64,000 bases of DNA from Chromatiales bacterium (GTDB lineage Bacteria > Pseudomonadota > Gammaproteobacteria > Steroidobacterales > GCA-2729495): positions 1,501,658-1,565,657 of the forward strand of contig CP070671.1 in NCBI GenBank assembly GCA_020351875.1. Reading direction: 5' to 3'. The notes beneath the pieces were generated by a model. That model was not told the origin of the DNA and searched no databases. It worked only from the letters and a program-made list of their open reading frames with translations. Shown piece after piece: positions 51,893 through 60,223 of the stretch. Positions within the stretch are counted from its first letter, which is position 1. Each line of letters begins with the position of its first letter. The translations under genes and the position numbers were made by a program.

Positions 51893-52432
51893 ATGACTGA
51901 CGAAGCGGACCTTGCCGGGCCCGGCTGGGCGCGGCGCTGGCTACAGACCTGCGGCCGGGTGGAGCGCGCGGTGACCTTCAGCGCATTCCTGCTGATGGTT
52001 GCCGTGGTCTTTGCCGACGTGGCTGCGCGGGAGCTCAGCGGCACCGGGCTGCACTGGGCGCGCCAGGTTGGGGTGTACGCGAACCTGGTCGTCGTGATGT
52101 TTGGCATCGGGCTGGCATCGGCTGACGGCGCCCACCTGCGCCCGCGTTTTGCCGACGGCTGGCTCCCGGCAGCATGGGAGCCGTGGTTGACTCGCGTCAG
52201 CGAATGGCTGATGGCGCTGTTCTGCGTTGGGTTCGCCATCGTCGCCGGCGGCGTGGTGGCCGACAGCTACGCGATGGGTGAGCGCTCGGCGGTGCTGCGC
52301 GTCGTTGTGTGGCCCATGCAGGCCGTGATCCCGGTCGCCTTCAGTCTGGCAGCGGCACGGCACGCGCTGTTCGGCTTTTTTCCGGCCTTGCGCCCGGCGG
52401 ACGACAAGTCGACAGCGGAGCGGGGCGCCTGA
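51893..52432 (+). CDS. TRAP transporter small permease (DctQ-like)
   Basis: 179 residues with four hydrophobic helices (about 28-46, 60-80, 104-125, 144-160). The pattern 'FSAFLLMVAVVFADVAARELSGTGLHWARQVGVYANLVVVMFGIGLA' is typical of DctQ. It forms the inner-membrane complex with the DctM gene that starts 2 nt after its stop. No periplasmic DctP binding protein gene is adjacent. Confidence 0.85.
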   Translation: MTDEADLAGPGWARRWLQTCGRVERAVTFSAFLLMVAVVFADVAARELSGTGLHWARQVGVYANLVVVMFGIGLASADGAHLRPRFADGWLPAAWEPWLTRVSEWLMALFCVGFAIVAGGVVADSYAMGERSAVLRVVVWPMQAVIPVAFSLAAARHALFGFFPALRPADDKSTAERGA

Positions 52433-52434
52433 AC

Positions 52435-53697
52435 ATGCTGGCCACCCTGGGCCTGGTCGCCACGGTGCTCGTGCTGCTGGCGCTGCGCCAGAACCTGCTC
52501 GTGATCCTGGGCGTCGTGACCGCCTACGCCTACGTCGTTTTCGGCGACGGGATGCTCGGCAACATCGTGGTCGATGCGTGGGATGCGGCTAACCGGGAAG
52601 TGCTGCTGTCGATCCCGCTGTACATCCTGGCAGGCAACATCATGTCGCGCGGGGCCATGGCACCGCGGCTGATTCGCCTGATGCGCGCGGTCAGCGCACC
52701 GGTGCCGGGTGGGCTGGCCATCGCCACGGTGCTGTCGTGCGCGATCTTTGCGGCTGTGTCGGGCTCCGGCACCGTGACCCTGCTCGCGGTCGGCAGCGTG
52801 ATGTACCCGGCGCTGCTGGAGGCCGGGTACAGCCGGAGTTTCTCACTCGGCGCGCTGTGCGCAGCCGGGACACTCGGCATTATCGTGCCGCCCAGCATCC
52901 CGCTGATTCTCTATGGCGTGATGACCCAGACCTCCGTCGCAGACCTGTTCCTGGCTGGCGTCGGGCCCGCACTGCTGCTCACCGCGCTGATGATTACCTA
53001 TGCCATCGTCGCGAACCGCCGGTTCCGCGCCGGAGCCTTCAATGGCGCGGAGGTCTGGCGGGCCTTCCGCCAGGGCGTCTGGGCCCTGTTCATGCCGCTG
53101 CTGATTCTCGGCGGCATCTACAGCGGTTACTTCACCGCCACCGAGTCGGCGGCGGTGGCCGTGGTCTACGCGTTGTTTGTCGAAACCGTGATCTACCGGG
53201 AGATGGGTCTGCGCGAACTGTACGACGTGGTGGGCCAGACGACGAAGCTGCTCGGTTCCCTGTTTCCGGTGTTGATGATTGCGCTGAGCCTGAACGTGTT
53301 CCTGACCTACCAGCAGGTGCCGGAAATGCTGGTGGCCGCCATGAGCGGACGCATGGACAGCCCGGTGGCCTTCCTGCTGGGCATCAACCTGTTCCTGCTG
53401 GTGCTCGGCTGCGTGATGGACATCGGCTCGGCAATCCTGATCCTGGCGCCGATCCTGCAGCCGCTCGCGGCAGCCCAGGGCATCGACCCGGTGCACTTCG
53501 GCATCATCATGGTCGTGAACCTGGAGATCGGCTACCTGACGCCACCACTGGGCCTGAACCTGATCGTCGCGATGACCGCCTTTCGCGAGAGTTTCTGGAC
53601 CATCTGCCGCGCGGTCGTGCCGTTCCTGTGCCTGATGCTGGCAGGCCTCGTGACCGTGAGCCTGTGGCCCGGGCTGTCGCTGGCGCTGCTCCGCTGA
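52435..53697 (+). CDS. TRAP transporter large permease (DctM-like)
   Basis: 420 residues from ATG 52435, with about twelve hydrophobic segments. SIPLYILAGNIMSRGAMAPRLIRL near 54, 'AIFAAVSGSGTVTLLAVGSVMYPALLEAGYS' near 102, 'LGIIVPPSIPLILYGVMTQTSVADLFLAGV' near 145 and 'MVVNLEIGYLTPPLGLNLIVAM' near 358 are DctM hallmarks. It imports small carboxylates or similar compounds with sodium. The cognate binding protein must be elsewhere. Confidence 0.92.
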   Translation: MLATLGLVATVLVLLALRQNLLVILGVVTAYAYVVFGDGMLGNIVVDAWDAANREVLLSIPLYILAGNIMSRGAMAPRLIRLMRAVSAPVPGGLAIATVLSCAIFAAVSGSGTVTLLAVGSVMYPALLEAGYSRSFSLGALCAAGTLGIIVPPSIPLILYGVMTQTSVADLFLAGVGPALLLTALMITYAIVANRRFRAGAFNGAEVWRAFRQGVWALFMPLLILGGIYSGYFTATESAAVAVVYALFVETVIYREMGLRELYDVVGQTTKLLGSLFPVLMIALSLNVFLTYQQVPEMLVAAMSGRMDSPVAFLLGINLFLLVLGCVMDIGSAILILAPILQPLAAAQGIDPVHFGIIMVVNLEIGYLTPPLGLNLIVAMTAFRESFWTICRAVVPFLCLMLAGLVTVSLWPGLSLALLR

Positions 53698-53710
53698 GCC
53701 ACGCACCATG

Positions 53711-53716
53711 TACAAT
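53711..53716 (+). promoter_or_regulatory. Candidate -10 of the peroxiredoxin gene
   Basis: TACAAT (53711-53716) is a good -10 hexamer just after the DctM stop; no good -35 stands at 16-18 nt, so an activator or readthrough may be needed. Transcription would start at about 53723, immediately before the hairpin at 53724-53745. Confidence 0.4.
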
Positions 53717-53723
53717 ACCGCGC

Positions 53724-53745
53724 GGTTCGGCGTTCCCGCCGAACC
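53724..53745 (+). repeat. Hairpin in the peroxiredoxin 5' leader
   Basis: GGTTCGGCG (53724-53732) and CGCCGAACC (53737-53745) form a perfect 9-bp stem with a TTCC tetraloop. It could terminate or stabilise the DctM message, or protect the 5' end of the peroxiredoxin mRNA. No T-tract follows. Confidence 0.7.
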
Positions 53746-53777
53746 CCGCGGTGAAAACGAAAACGAAGGAGATCGCA

Positions 53778-54260
53778 ATGACTATTCAGGCCGGAGACCG
53801 CATGCCCGAGGGCAGTTTTGCCACGATGACCGCCGATGGGCCGGGCAGCATTTCGACGGAGGAACTCTTCGGCGGCAACAAGGTCGTGCTGTTTTCGGTC
53901 CCCGGTGCCTTCACGCCGACCTGTTCGAAGAGCCACCTGCCGGGCTTTGTCCAGCAAGCTGCCGCGCTGAAGGAAAAGGGCGTGGACACCATCGCGTGCA
54001 TGAGCGTGAACGACGTCTTCGTGATGGATGCGTGGGGCCGCGACCAGGGCGTTGGGGGCGATGTGCTGATGCTCGCGGACGGTAACGGCACTTACGCCGA
54101 GGCGCTGGGCCTGACCCTGGACGCCAGTGGTTTCGGTATGGGCACACGCGGCCAGCGGTTTGCAATCATCGTCGAAGACGGCGTGGCGAGCCAGGTCCAC
54201 GTGGAAGGTCCGGGAGAATTCAAGGTCAGTTCCGCAGAAGCGGTGCTCGCTGCCCTGTAA
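53778..54260 (+). CDS. Peroxiredoxin (Prx5-type)
   Basis: 160 residues from ATG 53778 with AAGGAG 7 nt upstream. VPGAFTPTCSKSHLPGFV near 42-59 carries the peroxidatic Cys in the PxxxTxxC arrangement, and 'FAIIVEDGVASQVHVEGPGEF' closes the thioredoxin fold. It reduces hydrogen peroxide or organic peroxides, probably via glutathione or thioredoxin. A longer open frame from 52737 is a shadow of the DctM gene. Confidence 0.9.
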   Translation: MTIQAGDRMPEGSFATMTADGPGSISTEELFGGNKVVLFSVPGAFTPTCSKSHLPGFVQQAAALKEKGVDTIACMSVNDVFVMDAWGRDQGVGGDVLMLADGNGTYAEALGLTLDASGFGMGTRGQRFAIIVEDGVASQVHVEGPGEFKVSSAEAVLAAL

Positions 54261-54305
54261 CCGGCGGCGCCTGCCAAACAACGACAACAATCATCGGAGG
54301 GGCCC

Positions 54306-55037
54306 ATGTCCCTGTATGACTGGCTGATCATCTTTCACCTGTTGCTGTTCGTGTACTGGCTGGGCGGGGACATGGGGGTGTTCTACTCCAGCGGCATGGT
54401 CATCGACCCGAAGCTGTCGAACTCGGCGCGGGTGACGGCCGCGAAGATCATGATCGATCTCGACTTCGTACCGCGCATCTGCATGACACTGATGCTGACG
54501 GTCGGGGGACTGTTGAGTTCCTACAACGGAATCGAGCATCCGCAGTGGCAGACCATCGGCTTCATCCTGCTCGGCCCCGGCTGGTTATCCATGGTGCTCT
54601 ACCTGCATTTCGCACACGGGACGCCGCTGTCACAAATCGTCACGAAGGTCGACTTCTGGTTCCGCTGGTTCATCGTGGGATACCTGTTGTGGTCGGTGGG
54701 TTACTCCTTCGCGTTCACCGACAAGCTTGCGAATGCGCCGTGGGTCGGCACGAAGTTGCTGGTATTCGCCGCCATGGTGTTTTGTGGCTTGATGATTCGC
54801 GTCTACATCCCCGGATATATCCAGGGGATCATGGCGCTGCGCAAGGACATCGATCAGCCACGGCTGAGCGACGAGATGAATGCGACCATGGCGAAAAGTC
54901 TCGGCCAATGCCGCCCGTTCGTGCTGGCCATCTGGGCGGGCCTGTTCCTGGAGTGCTGGCTCGGGGTCGCGAAACCGGGCAACAAGGTACCGGTCAGCGA
55001 AGTGCTGGGTGCGGCGTCACCCTTCGCCGGCTTCTGA
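54306..55037 (+). CDS. Multi-pass membrane protein of unknown function
   Basis: 243 residues with hydrophobic segments near 4-28, 58-72, 82-100, 117-134, 147-166 and 199-217, so about six membrane helices. Conserved-looking polar residues include HLLLFVYWLGGDMGVFY at 11-27 and H102 in LYLHFAHGT. It resembles CopD/DUF2269-like heme or copper-linked membrane proteins only in general layout; no family is assigned. Its 3' end overlaps the convergent MFS gene by 21 nt. Confidence 0.7.
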   Translation: MSLYDWLIIFHLLLFVYWLGGDMGVFYSSGMVIDPKLSNSARVTAAKIMIDLDFVPRICMTLMLTVGGLLSSYNGIEHPQWQTIGFILLGPGWLSMVLYLHFAHGTPLSQIVTKVDFWFRWFIVGYLLWSVGYSFAFTDKLANAPWVGTKLLVFAAMVFCGLMIRVYIPGYIQGIMALRKDIDQPRLSDEMNATMAKSLGQCRPFVLAIWAGLFLECWLGVAKPGNKVPVSEVLGAASPFAGF

Positions 55038-56228
55038 AGCCGCGGCACCCCGGACCATCCAGCCACTGATGGCCGTCAGCGTGGCGCCCGCGGCCATCAA
55101 CAGCGCAATGGGTGTGAAATTGCCGGTGTAGATCACGCCGGACAGGATCGCAAACGCACCGCTCAGCACCAGGCCCAGCGCGCTCGACAGGCCGGAACTC
55201 GTGCCGGCAATCTCCGGCCGGAAACTCACCGCGCCGGCCATGGAACCGGGGATCACCAGGCCACTGGCGGCGGTCAATAAGGCCAGCAGGCTCGCCAGAG
55301 GCACCAGGCTGATGCCCACCGTCAACGCCAGGGCCAGGAGTCCCCAGCCCGCGACGCACGTGAAAAACATGCCCACGTAAATCGTGCGGTTCATGCCCAT
55401 CTGGCGCGTCAGCCGGCCGGCCGCGCTGGCGCCCAGGATGTAAGCGAAGGCCATGCCGCCCCAGACCAGGCCAAAGGTCTGCTGGCCGAGACCCAGATCG
55501 CGTTCGAATACCGTGGCGCCCACCGCGAGAAACGTGAAAAAGCCACCCTGCACGAAGCCGAACATCAGCGTGTAGCCCATGAAGACCCGCGAGCCCAGCA
55601 AGTGCCGGTAGTCGCGCAGCGTACTTTGCAGGTTGACTGCCGGTGTTTGCCCGGCACGCCGGGTTTCGGGCAGGCGCCACCACACCGCCAGCAGCACGAC
55701 GACGCCGAGCAAGGCACTGGCAACGAACACGGATTGTGGTCCGGCAGTGCCGCCGAGAACGCCACCGACCACCGGTGCAATGACGGGTGCAATACCCATC
55801 GCGGCCGCAATGATCGCCAGAGCCGCCGCAGTACCTTCTTCGTCATGGGTGTCGCGAACGACTGCGCGGCTGGCAACCGTGCCGACGCTGACCCCGACGG
55901 CCTGCAGGAAACGCAGTGCGATCAGCCAGTCGATGTCGCGGATGGCCGCGCAGCCGAGACTCGCGGCCACGAACAGCAGGAAGCCGCCCAGTAGCACGGG
56001 ACGGCGCCCGAGCCGGTCGCACAGCAGCCCGCTGAACGGCTGGGCGGCGCCCAGGCCGAACAGGTAGGCGGAAATCAGGAACTGGGTTTCGGCCGAACCG
56101 ATGCCGTAGCGCCGGCCAACTTCGCTCAGCGTCGGCACGACCACTACCATACCGAAAGGTGACAGGGCGCTGGCCAGGCTCAGCAACGGGATCAGCGCGC
56201 GGGGCGCGGTCGCGGCCTTGAACTGCAT
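55017..56228 (-). CDS. Bcr/CflA-type MFS drug efflux transporter
   Basis: 403 residues from ATG 56228 with twelve expected helices. 'ETQFLISAYLFGLGAAQPFSGLLCDRLGRRPVLLGG' near 46 and 'FLQAVGVSVGTVASRAVVRDTHDEEGTAAALAIIAAAMGIAPVIAPVVGG' near 105 are characteristic of the DHA1 Bcr/CflA subgroup. It expels hydrophobic compounds with protons. It follows etfA by 23 nt downstream on the same strand. Confidence 0.87.
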   Translation of the reverse strand: MQFKAATAPRALIPLLSLASALSPFGMVVVVPTLSEVGRRYGIGSAETQFLISAYLFGLGAAQPFSGLLCDRLGRRPVLLGGFLLFVAASLGCAAIRDIDWLIALRFLQAVGVSVGTVASRAVVRDTHDEEGTAAALAIIAAAMGIAPVIAPVVGGVLGGTAGPQSVFVASALLGVVVLLAVWWRLPETRRAGQTPAVNLQSTLRDYRHLLGSRVFMGYTLMFGFVQGGFFTFLAVGATVFERDLGLGQQTFGLVWGGMAFAYILGASAAGRLTRQMGMNRTIYVGMFFTCVAGWGLLALALTVGISLVPLASLLALLTAASGLVIPGSMAGAVSFRPEIAGTSSGLSSALGLVLSGAFAILSGVIYTGNFTPIALLMAAGATLTAISGWMVRGAAASEAGEG

Positions 56229-56250
56229 CGTCAGGGCCGTGCGGGGGTTG

Positions 56251-57198
56251 TCAGTCGCCCAGCGCGCGCTCGAGTGCGGGGATGATCTCGAACAGGTCGC
56301 CCACCAGGCCGATGTCGGCCACCTCGAAAATGGGCGCGTCGGCATCCTTGTTCACCGCGACGATGGTGCCCGCGTCCTTGATGCCGGTCAGGTGCTGAAT
56401 GGCACCGGAAATGCCAAAGGCCATGTAGAGATCCGGCGCAATGATCTTGCCCGTCTGGCCCACCTGCATGTCGTTCGGCACGTAACCGGCATCGACGGCG
56501 GCGCGCGATGCACCGACGCCGGCGCCAAGCCGATCGGCGAGATTGAAGATCACCTTGAAGTTATCTTCACTGCCAACGCCCCGGCCGCCGGACACCACGC
56601 GGCGTGCGGTCTGCAGGTCGGGACGATCGCCGCTGCCGGACTGCAGTTCCACGTAGCGAGTGTGCGTGGGTAATTCGGCATCCACGCTGGCGCTTTCAAT
56701 CGGCGCCGCGCTGCCGGATTCGCCGGCCGCCCGGTAGGAGGCCACGCGCACCGTGGCAAAAATCTTCGCGTTATCCGGCGCAGTGACCGTAATGATCGCG
56801 TTACCGGCATAGATGGGTCGCTGGAAGCGCTGCGGGTTTTCCACTGCCATGATGTCGCTGATCTGTCCGACACCCGCCAGCGCTGCAGCACGGGGCAGCA
56901 CATCTTTGCCAAAGGTGGTCGACGGGCCCAGCACGTAGTCGTAGTCGGCGCCGAGGGTTGCCAGTTGCGGGGCGATGATCGCTGCCAGCGGGCTTGAGTT
57001 CTCCGCGCGCTCCACGGTAATGACGCGGCTCACATGTTCCAGGCCGGCCGCGGCACCCGCGGCGCCGGACGCATCGGCCGCGAACACGACGACGTCAATC
57101 GCGTCGGCGCCCAGCTCGGCGGCACAGCTCACGCACTTTGCCGTGCTGGGGTTCAGGCCGGCCTGATCATGCTCGGCAAGAATCAGTACTTTGCTCAT
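56251..57198 (-). CDS. etfA: Electron transfer flavoprotein alpha subunit
   Basis: 315 residues. The C-terminal FAD domain shows [14 protein letters not shown] near 208, '[64 protein letters not shown]' near 250-312. It passes electrons from acyl-CoA dehydrogenases to the quinone pool through ETF-QO, which is not in the window. It lies 30 nt downstream of etfB. Confidence 0.95.
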   Translation of the reverse strand: MSKVLILAEHDQAGLNPSTAKCVSCAAELGADAIDVVVFAADASGAAGAAAGLEHVSRVITVERAENSSPLAAIIAPQLATLGADYDYVLGPSTTFGKDVLPRAAALAGVGQISDIMAVENPQRFQRPIYAGNAIITVTAPDNAKIFATVRVASYRAAGESGSAAPIESASVDAELPTHTRYVELQSGSGDRPDLQTARRVVSGGRGVGSEDNFKVIFNLADRLGAGVGASRAAVDAGYVPNDMQVGQTGKIIAPDLYMAFGISGAIQHLTGIKDAGTIVAVNKDADAPIFEVADIGLVGDLFEIIPALERALGD

Positions 57199-57228
57199 TC
57201 GTTGTCTTCCTGTGTCCCGGTTGCCCGC

Positions 57229-57978
57229 TCAGCCGAGCAGGCCCTTGTCGCGCATCGCGCTCACGAGCGCCTCGACGCTGTCAACCATGATGCCCTTCGC
57301 ACGGGTCGGCGGGGGTTCATAGGTCTCGACCTGCACACCCGGCGTGACGTCGACCTGGAGGTCCGCAATGGCCAGCGTTTCGAGGGGTTTTTTCTTGGCC
57401 TTCATGATGTCGGGCAGTTTGACGTAGCGGGGTTCGTTCAGGCGCAGATCCGTGGTGATCACGGCCGGGAGTTCCACGTCGATAACTTCCAGGCCCGCGT
57501 CGACCTCGCGGGTGACCGTGGCGCGACCATCGGCCAGCTCCAGCTTCGACGCGAACGTCGCCTGCGGCCGGTTCCAGAGCGCGGCCAGCATCTGGCCGGT
57601 CTGGTTGCAGTCGTCGTCAATGGCCTGCTTGCCGAGAATCACCAGGTCGGTACCCTCGCGCTCGATGAGCTTCAGCATGACCCGCGCGGCGGCGAGGGGC
57701 TCGACCGCGGCTTCGGCCGTCACCAGGATCGCCCGGTCGGCCCCCATCGCGAGGCCGGTGCGGAGCTGTTGCTGGCAGTCCTCCGGTCCGATGGACAGCG
57801 CGATGACTTCTTCCGCGTCGCCGCGCTCGCGAATACGCAACGCTTCTTCCAGCGCAATCTCGTCGAAGGGATTGATGCTCATCTTTACGCCGTCAGTGAC
57901 GACACCGGAGCCGTCGGGTTTCACGCGGATGCGAACGTTGTAGTCCACCACGCGCTTCAGGCACACGAGTATCTTCAT
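57229..57978 (-). CDS. etfB: Electron transfer flavoprotein beta subunit
   Basis: 249 residues from ATG 57978 (MKILVCLKRVVDYNVRIRVK), the family's normal size. 'SINPFDEIALEEALRIRE' near 38, 'LVILGKQAIDDDCNQTGQMLAALW' near 117 and 'EPRYVKLPDIMKAKKKPLETL' near 195 are typical; the AMP-binding pocket is intact. It forms the heterodimer with EtfA. An open extension to 58209 overlaps the divergent sulfurtransferase gene. Confidence 0.95.
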   Translation of the reverse strand: MKILVCLKRVVDYNVRIRVKPDGSGVVTDGVKMSINPFDEIALEEALRIRERGDAEEVIALSIGPEDCQQQLRTGLAMGADRAILVTAEAAVEPLAAARVMLKLIEREGTDLVILGKQAIDDDCNQTGQMLAALWNRPQATFASKLELADGRATVTREVDAGLEVIDVELPAVITTDLRLNEPRYVKLPDIMKAKKKPLETLAIADLQVDVTPGVQVETYEPPPTRAKGIMVDSVEALVSAMRDKGLLG

Positions 57979-58078
57979 CTGGGACTCCGGAAGGGGGGGC
58001 GTATCCAAAACGTGATATTGTCGGTCAAGCCCGGAGTCGCTGACAAGTTGACTCCCTTGTTGCTGAATAACGCGTGAC

Positions 58079-58924
58079 ATGGCGATGACGCTGATCAGCC
58101 CCCAGGCGCTTCTCCCCCGGATTGACGATGACGATTGCGTGGTCGTTGATTGCCGTTTCGACCTGGCGGATCCGGATGCGGGCCGCGCGGCTTGGTTGGC
58201 GGGCCACATACCCGGGGCACATTGCGCTCACCTGGACGATGACCTGGCCGGGCCCGTGGGTGACAGCGGCGGCCGCCACCCGTTGCCGGACCTGGCAGCA
58301 TTCGAGCAGCGCTTGGCGGACTGGGGTATCCGCGAGGACAGCCTGGTGGTGGCCTACGATGACGCCGGCGGCGCGATCGCCGGCAGACTCTGGTGGCTGT
58401 TGCGGGACTGCGGTCACGAGCGCGTGGCGCTGCTCGACGGCGGGTTTCGTGCCTGGCAGGCAGCCGGGTTGCCGGTCGAGACGCACACCCCCGAGACCGG
58501 TGCCGCCCCGGTCAGGCAACTGGTCACGGGGCAAATGCCGACACTGGACGCTGCGGCGGTTGCCCGCGTTTTGCGCGACGGCGCCATGGTGCTCATCGAC
58601 GTGCGGGCACCCGCGCGTTTTGCCGGCGCCGAAGAACCGCTGGACAAGCAGGCGGGTCACGTGCCCGGGGCTTTGAACCTGCCGCTGACGGGCAACGTCG
58701 ATGCCGACGGCCGCTTCCTGAGCCGGGCAGCACTCGGCCAACGCTTTCGCGAGCTGCTCGGCGGGCGCGCACCGGCAGACGCGGTGATCATGTGCGGGTC
58801 CGGCGTGTCGGCCTGCCAGACCCTGCTGGCCATGGAGCATGCCGGTTTGCCCGGCGCATCGCTCTACACGGGTTCATGGTCCGACTGGATCAGCGATCCG
58901 GCGCGTCCGATCGCCAGGCTCTGA
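58079..58924 (+). CDS. sseA: 3-mercaptopyruvate sulfurtransferase-like rhodanese
   Basis: 281 residues with two rhodanese domains: an inactive N-terminal one (CVVVDCRFDLADP near 20) and an active C-terminal one (VLIDVRAPARFAG near 171). The active-site loop MCGSGVSAC near 239 resembles the CGSGVT of mercaptopyruvate sulfurtransferase rather than the CRxGx(R/T) of thiosulfate sulfurtransferase. It transfers sulfane sulfur to cyanide or thiols. Confidence 0.88.
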   Translation: MAMTLISPQALLPRIDDDDCVVVDCRFDLADPDAGRAAWLAGHIPGAHCAHLDDDLAGPVGDSGGRHPLPDLAAFEQRLADWGIREDSLVVAYDDAGGAIAGRLWWLLRDCGHERVALLDGGFRAWQAAGLPVETHTPETGAAPVRQLVTGQMPTLDAAAVARVLRDGAMVLIDVRAPARFAGAEEPLDKQAGHVPGALNLPLTGNVDADGRFLSRAALGQRFRELLGGRAPADAVIMCGSGVSACQTLLAMEHAGLPGASLYTGSWSDWISDPARPIARL

Positions 58925-58927
58925 CGC

Positions 58928-59419
58928 ATGGTTGCGTGCCGCAAGGCCCGCATCGCAGGCCTGTTGCTGACCGGCATGTTGTGCGCATGCGCCGGGCAGG
59001 ATGACCGCGACAGCCAGCCACGCGCCACGCCGGAACTGTCCGGGCAACAGGCCTGTTTCTATCGCCGGCAGGCGCAGGATTTCCAGGTACTGGACCGGAC
59101 GTCACTGGTGGTCTTTGCGCCGAACCGACGCAACGCGTACCTGGTGCAGGTGAGCCCGCCGTCCAACGACCTGCGCTTCGTCGATGCGCTGGCCTTCGAG
59201 TCGCGATCCAACCAGGTCTGCGGGCGGGCCGGAGACGCCTTGCTGCTGGGTGCCGGCACGCTGCGGCGGCTCAGCGTGGTGGATGTCCGGCGCCTGGAAC
59301 CGGGGCAACTGGACACGGTGCTGGCCAGCTACGGCAAGGGCGACGAGCCAACCCCGATGGAACCGGAAACGGATACCGCGGCCGAGATCGAGCCTGTAGA
59401 AAGCGCCGCGGATGAGTAG
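58928..59419 (+). CDS. DUF6491-like lipoprotein
   Basis: 163 residues from ATG 58928. The N-terminal signal ends at a lipobox (MLCAC, Cys near 21). A compact domain with ACFYRRQAQDFQVLDRTSLVVFAP near 43 and FESRSNQVCGRAGDALLLGA near 91 resembles DUF6491 proteins, with two Cys. It then has an acidic tail. Function unknown. The gene starts 3 nt after the sulfurtransferase stop. Confidence 0.68.
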   Translation: MVACRKARIAGLLLTGMLCACAGQDDRDSQPRATPELSGQQACFYRRQAQDFQVLDRTSLVVFAPNRRNAYLVQVSPPSNDLRFVDALAFESRSNQVCGRAGDALLLGAGTLRRLSVVDVRRLEPGQLDTVLASYGKGDEPTPMEPETDTAAEIEPVESAADE

Positions 59420-59450
59420 AATCCCGGTTCCCGAGCCCAGGAACCCGGAC

Positions 59451-60203
59451 ATGAACGACATTCTGCAGCGTGACCATCGATCGATTCGCGGCAAGATCCT
59501 CTACACCAGCAAGAAGCCCGAGCGCCTGGACCAGGAACGGGGTCGCGAGTACTTCATCATCAATGTGCACGGCGACGGCAAGCGGTCGTGCTACGCGCAT
59601 TGCGAAATCGACGACCGTCCCAGTGTGATGCGCGACATCCACTACAGCCTGAATGAAGACTGGGACCCGATGGATTGTTTCGTGCGCCTGGCCGTGAACG
59701 ACCGGTTCATGGGCACCGGCTGGTTCCGGTTCGGTGCAGACTTTGCGGAGTGTGAGACCTACACCGCGCTGGAAGGTCGTGTGACGCAGCGCATGGAGAC
59801 GCGCGGGCGCCTGCGCAGCTTTCAGAACCACGCGATCCTGTGCGATGCGTGGCACATGCAGCTATTCAAGCGCGATGCCAGCCTCGGCGTGCAGACTCTC
59901 GACCAGATGCTGCTGTCGTCACCCGATCACCGCGGTGCCACCGGGCCGATGTTGTTCAGCATCAGCATGCACTGCCAGTTTATCGGCGAGGAAACCATCG
60001 AAATCCCGGCCGGCAGCTTCGATGCATGGCATTTCCAGATGGTATCCGCGCCCGGGCTGCCCGAAGCACACCCGCCTTACGACATCTGGTGCACCGCGGA
60101 CGACGATTACATTTTCCTGCGCGGCACGGTCGGCGGTTACATGCAGACCTGTTACGAACTCGTGGAACTGGTCCACGACGACCATCCGGGCACACCGGAC
60201 TAG
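59451..60203 (+). CDS. Conserved-looking protein of unknown function
   Basis: 250 residues from ATG 59451, with AGGA 8 nt upstream; an alternative ATG at 59412 overlaps the preceding gene. No signal peptide or membrane helix is visible. The sequence is rich in aromatic residues and predicted beta strands: GREYFIINVHGDGKRSCYAHCEIDD near 31, 'FRFGADFAECETYTALEGR' near 91 and 'GTVGGYMQTCYELVEL' near 224. It resembles no family I can name with confidence; a lipocalin-like or DUF3108-like beta barrel is conceivable. Confidence 0.65.
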   Translation: MNDILQRDHRSIRGKILYTSKKPERLDQERGREYFIINVHGDGKRSCYAHCEIDDRPSVMRDIHYSLNEDWDPMDCFVRLAVNDRFMGTGWFRFGADFAECETYTALEGRVTQRMETRGRLRSFQNHAILCDAWHMQLFKRDASLGVQTLDQMLLSSPDHRGATGPMLFSISMHCQFIGEETIEIPAGSFDAWHFQMVSAPGLPEAHPPYDIWCTADDDYIFLRGTVGGYMQTCYELVELVHDDHPGTPD

Positions 60204-60223
60204 ATATTGCTCGCTAGGCGGCT

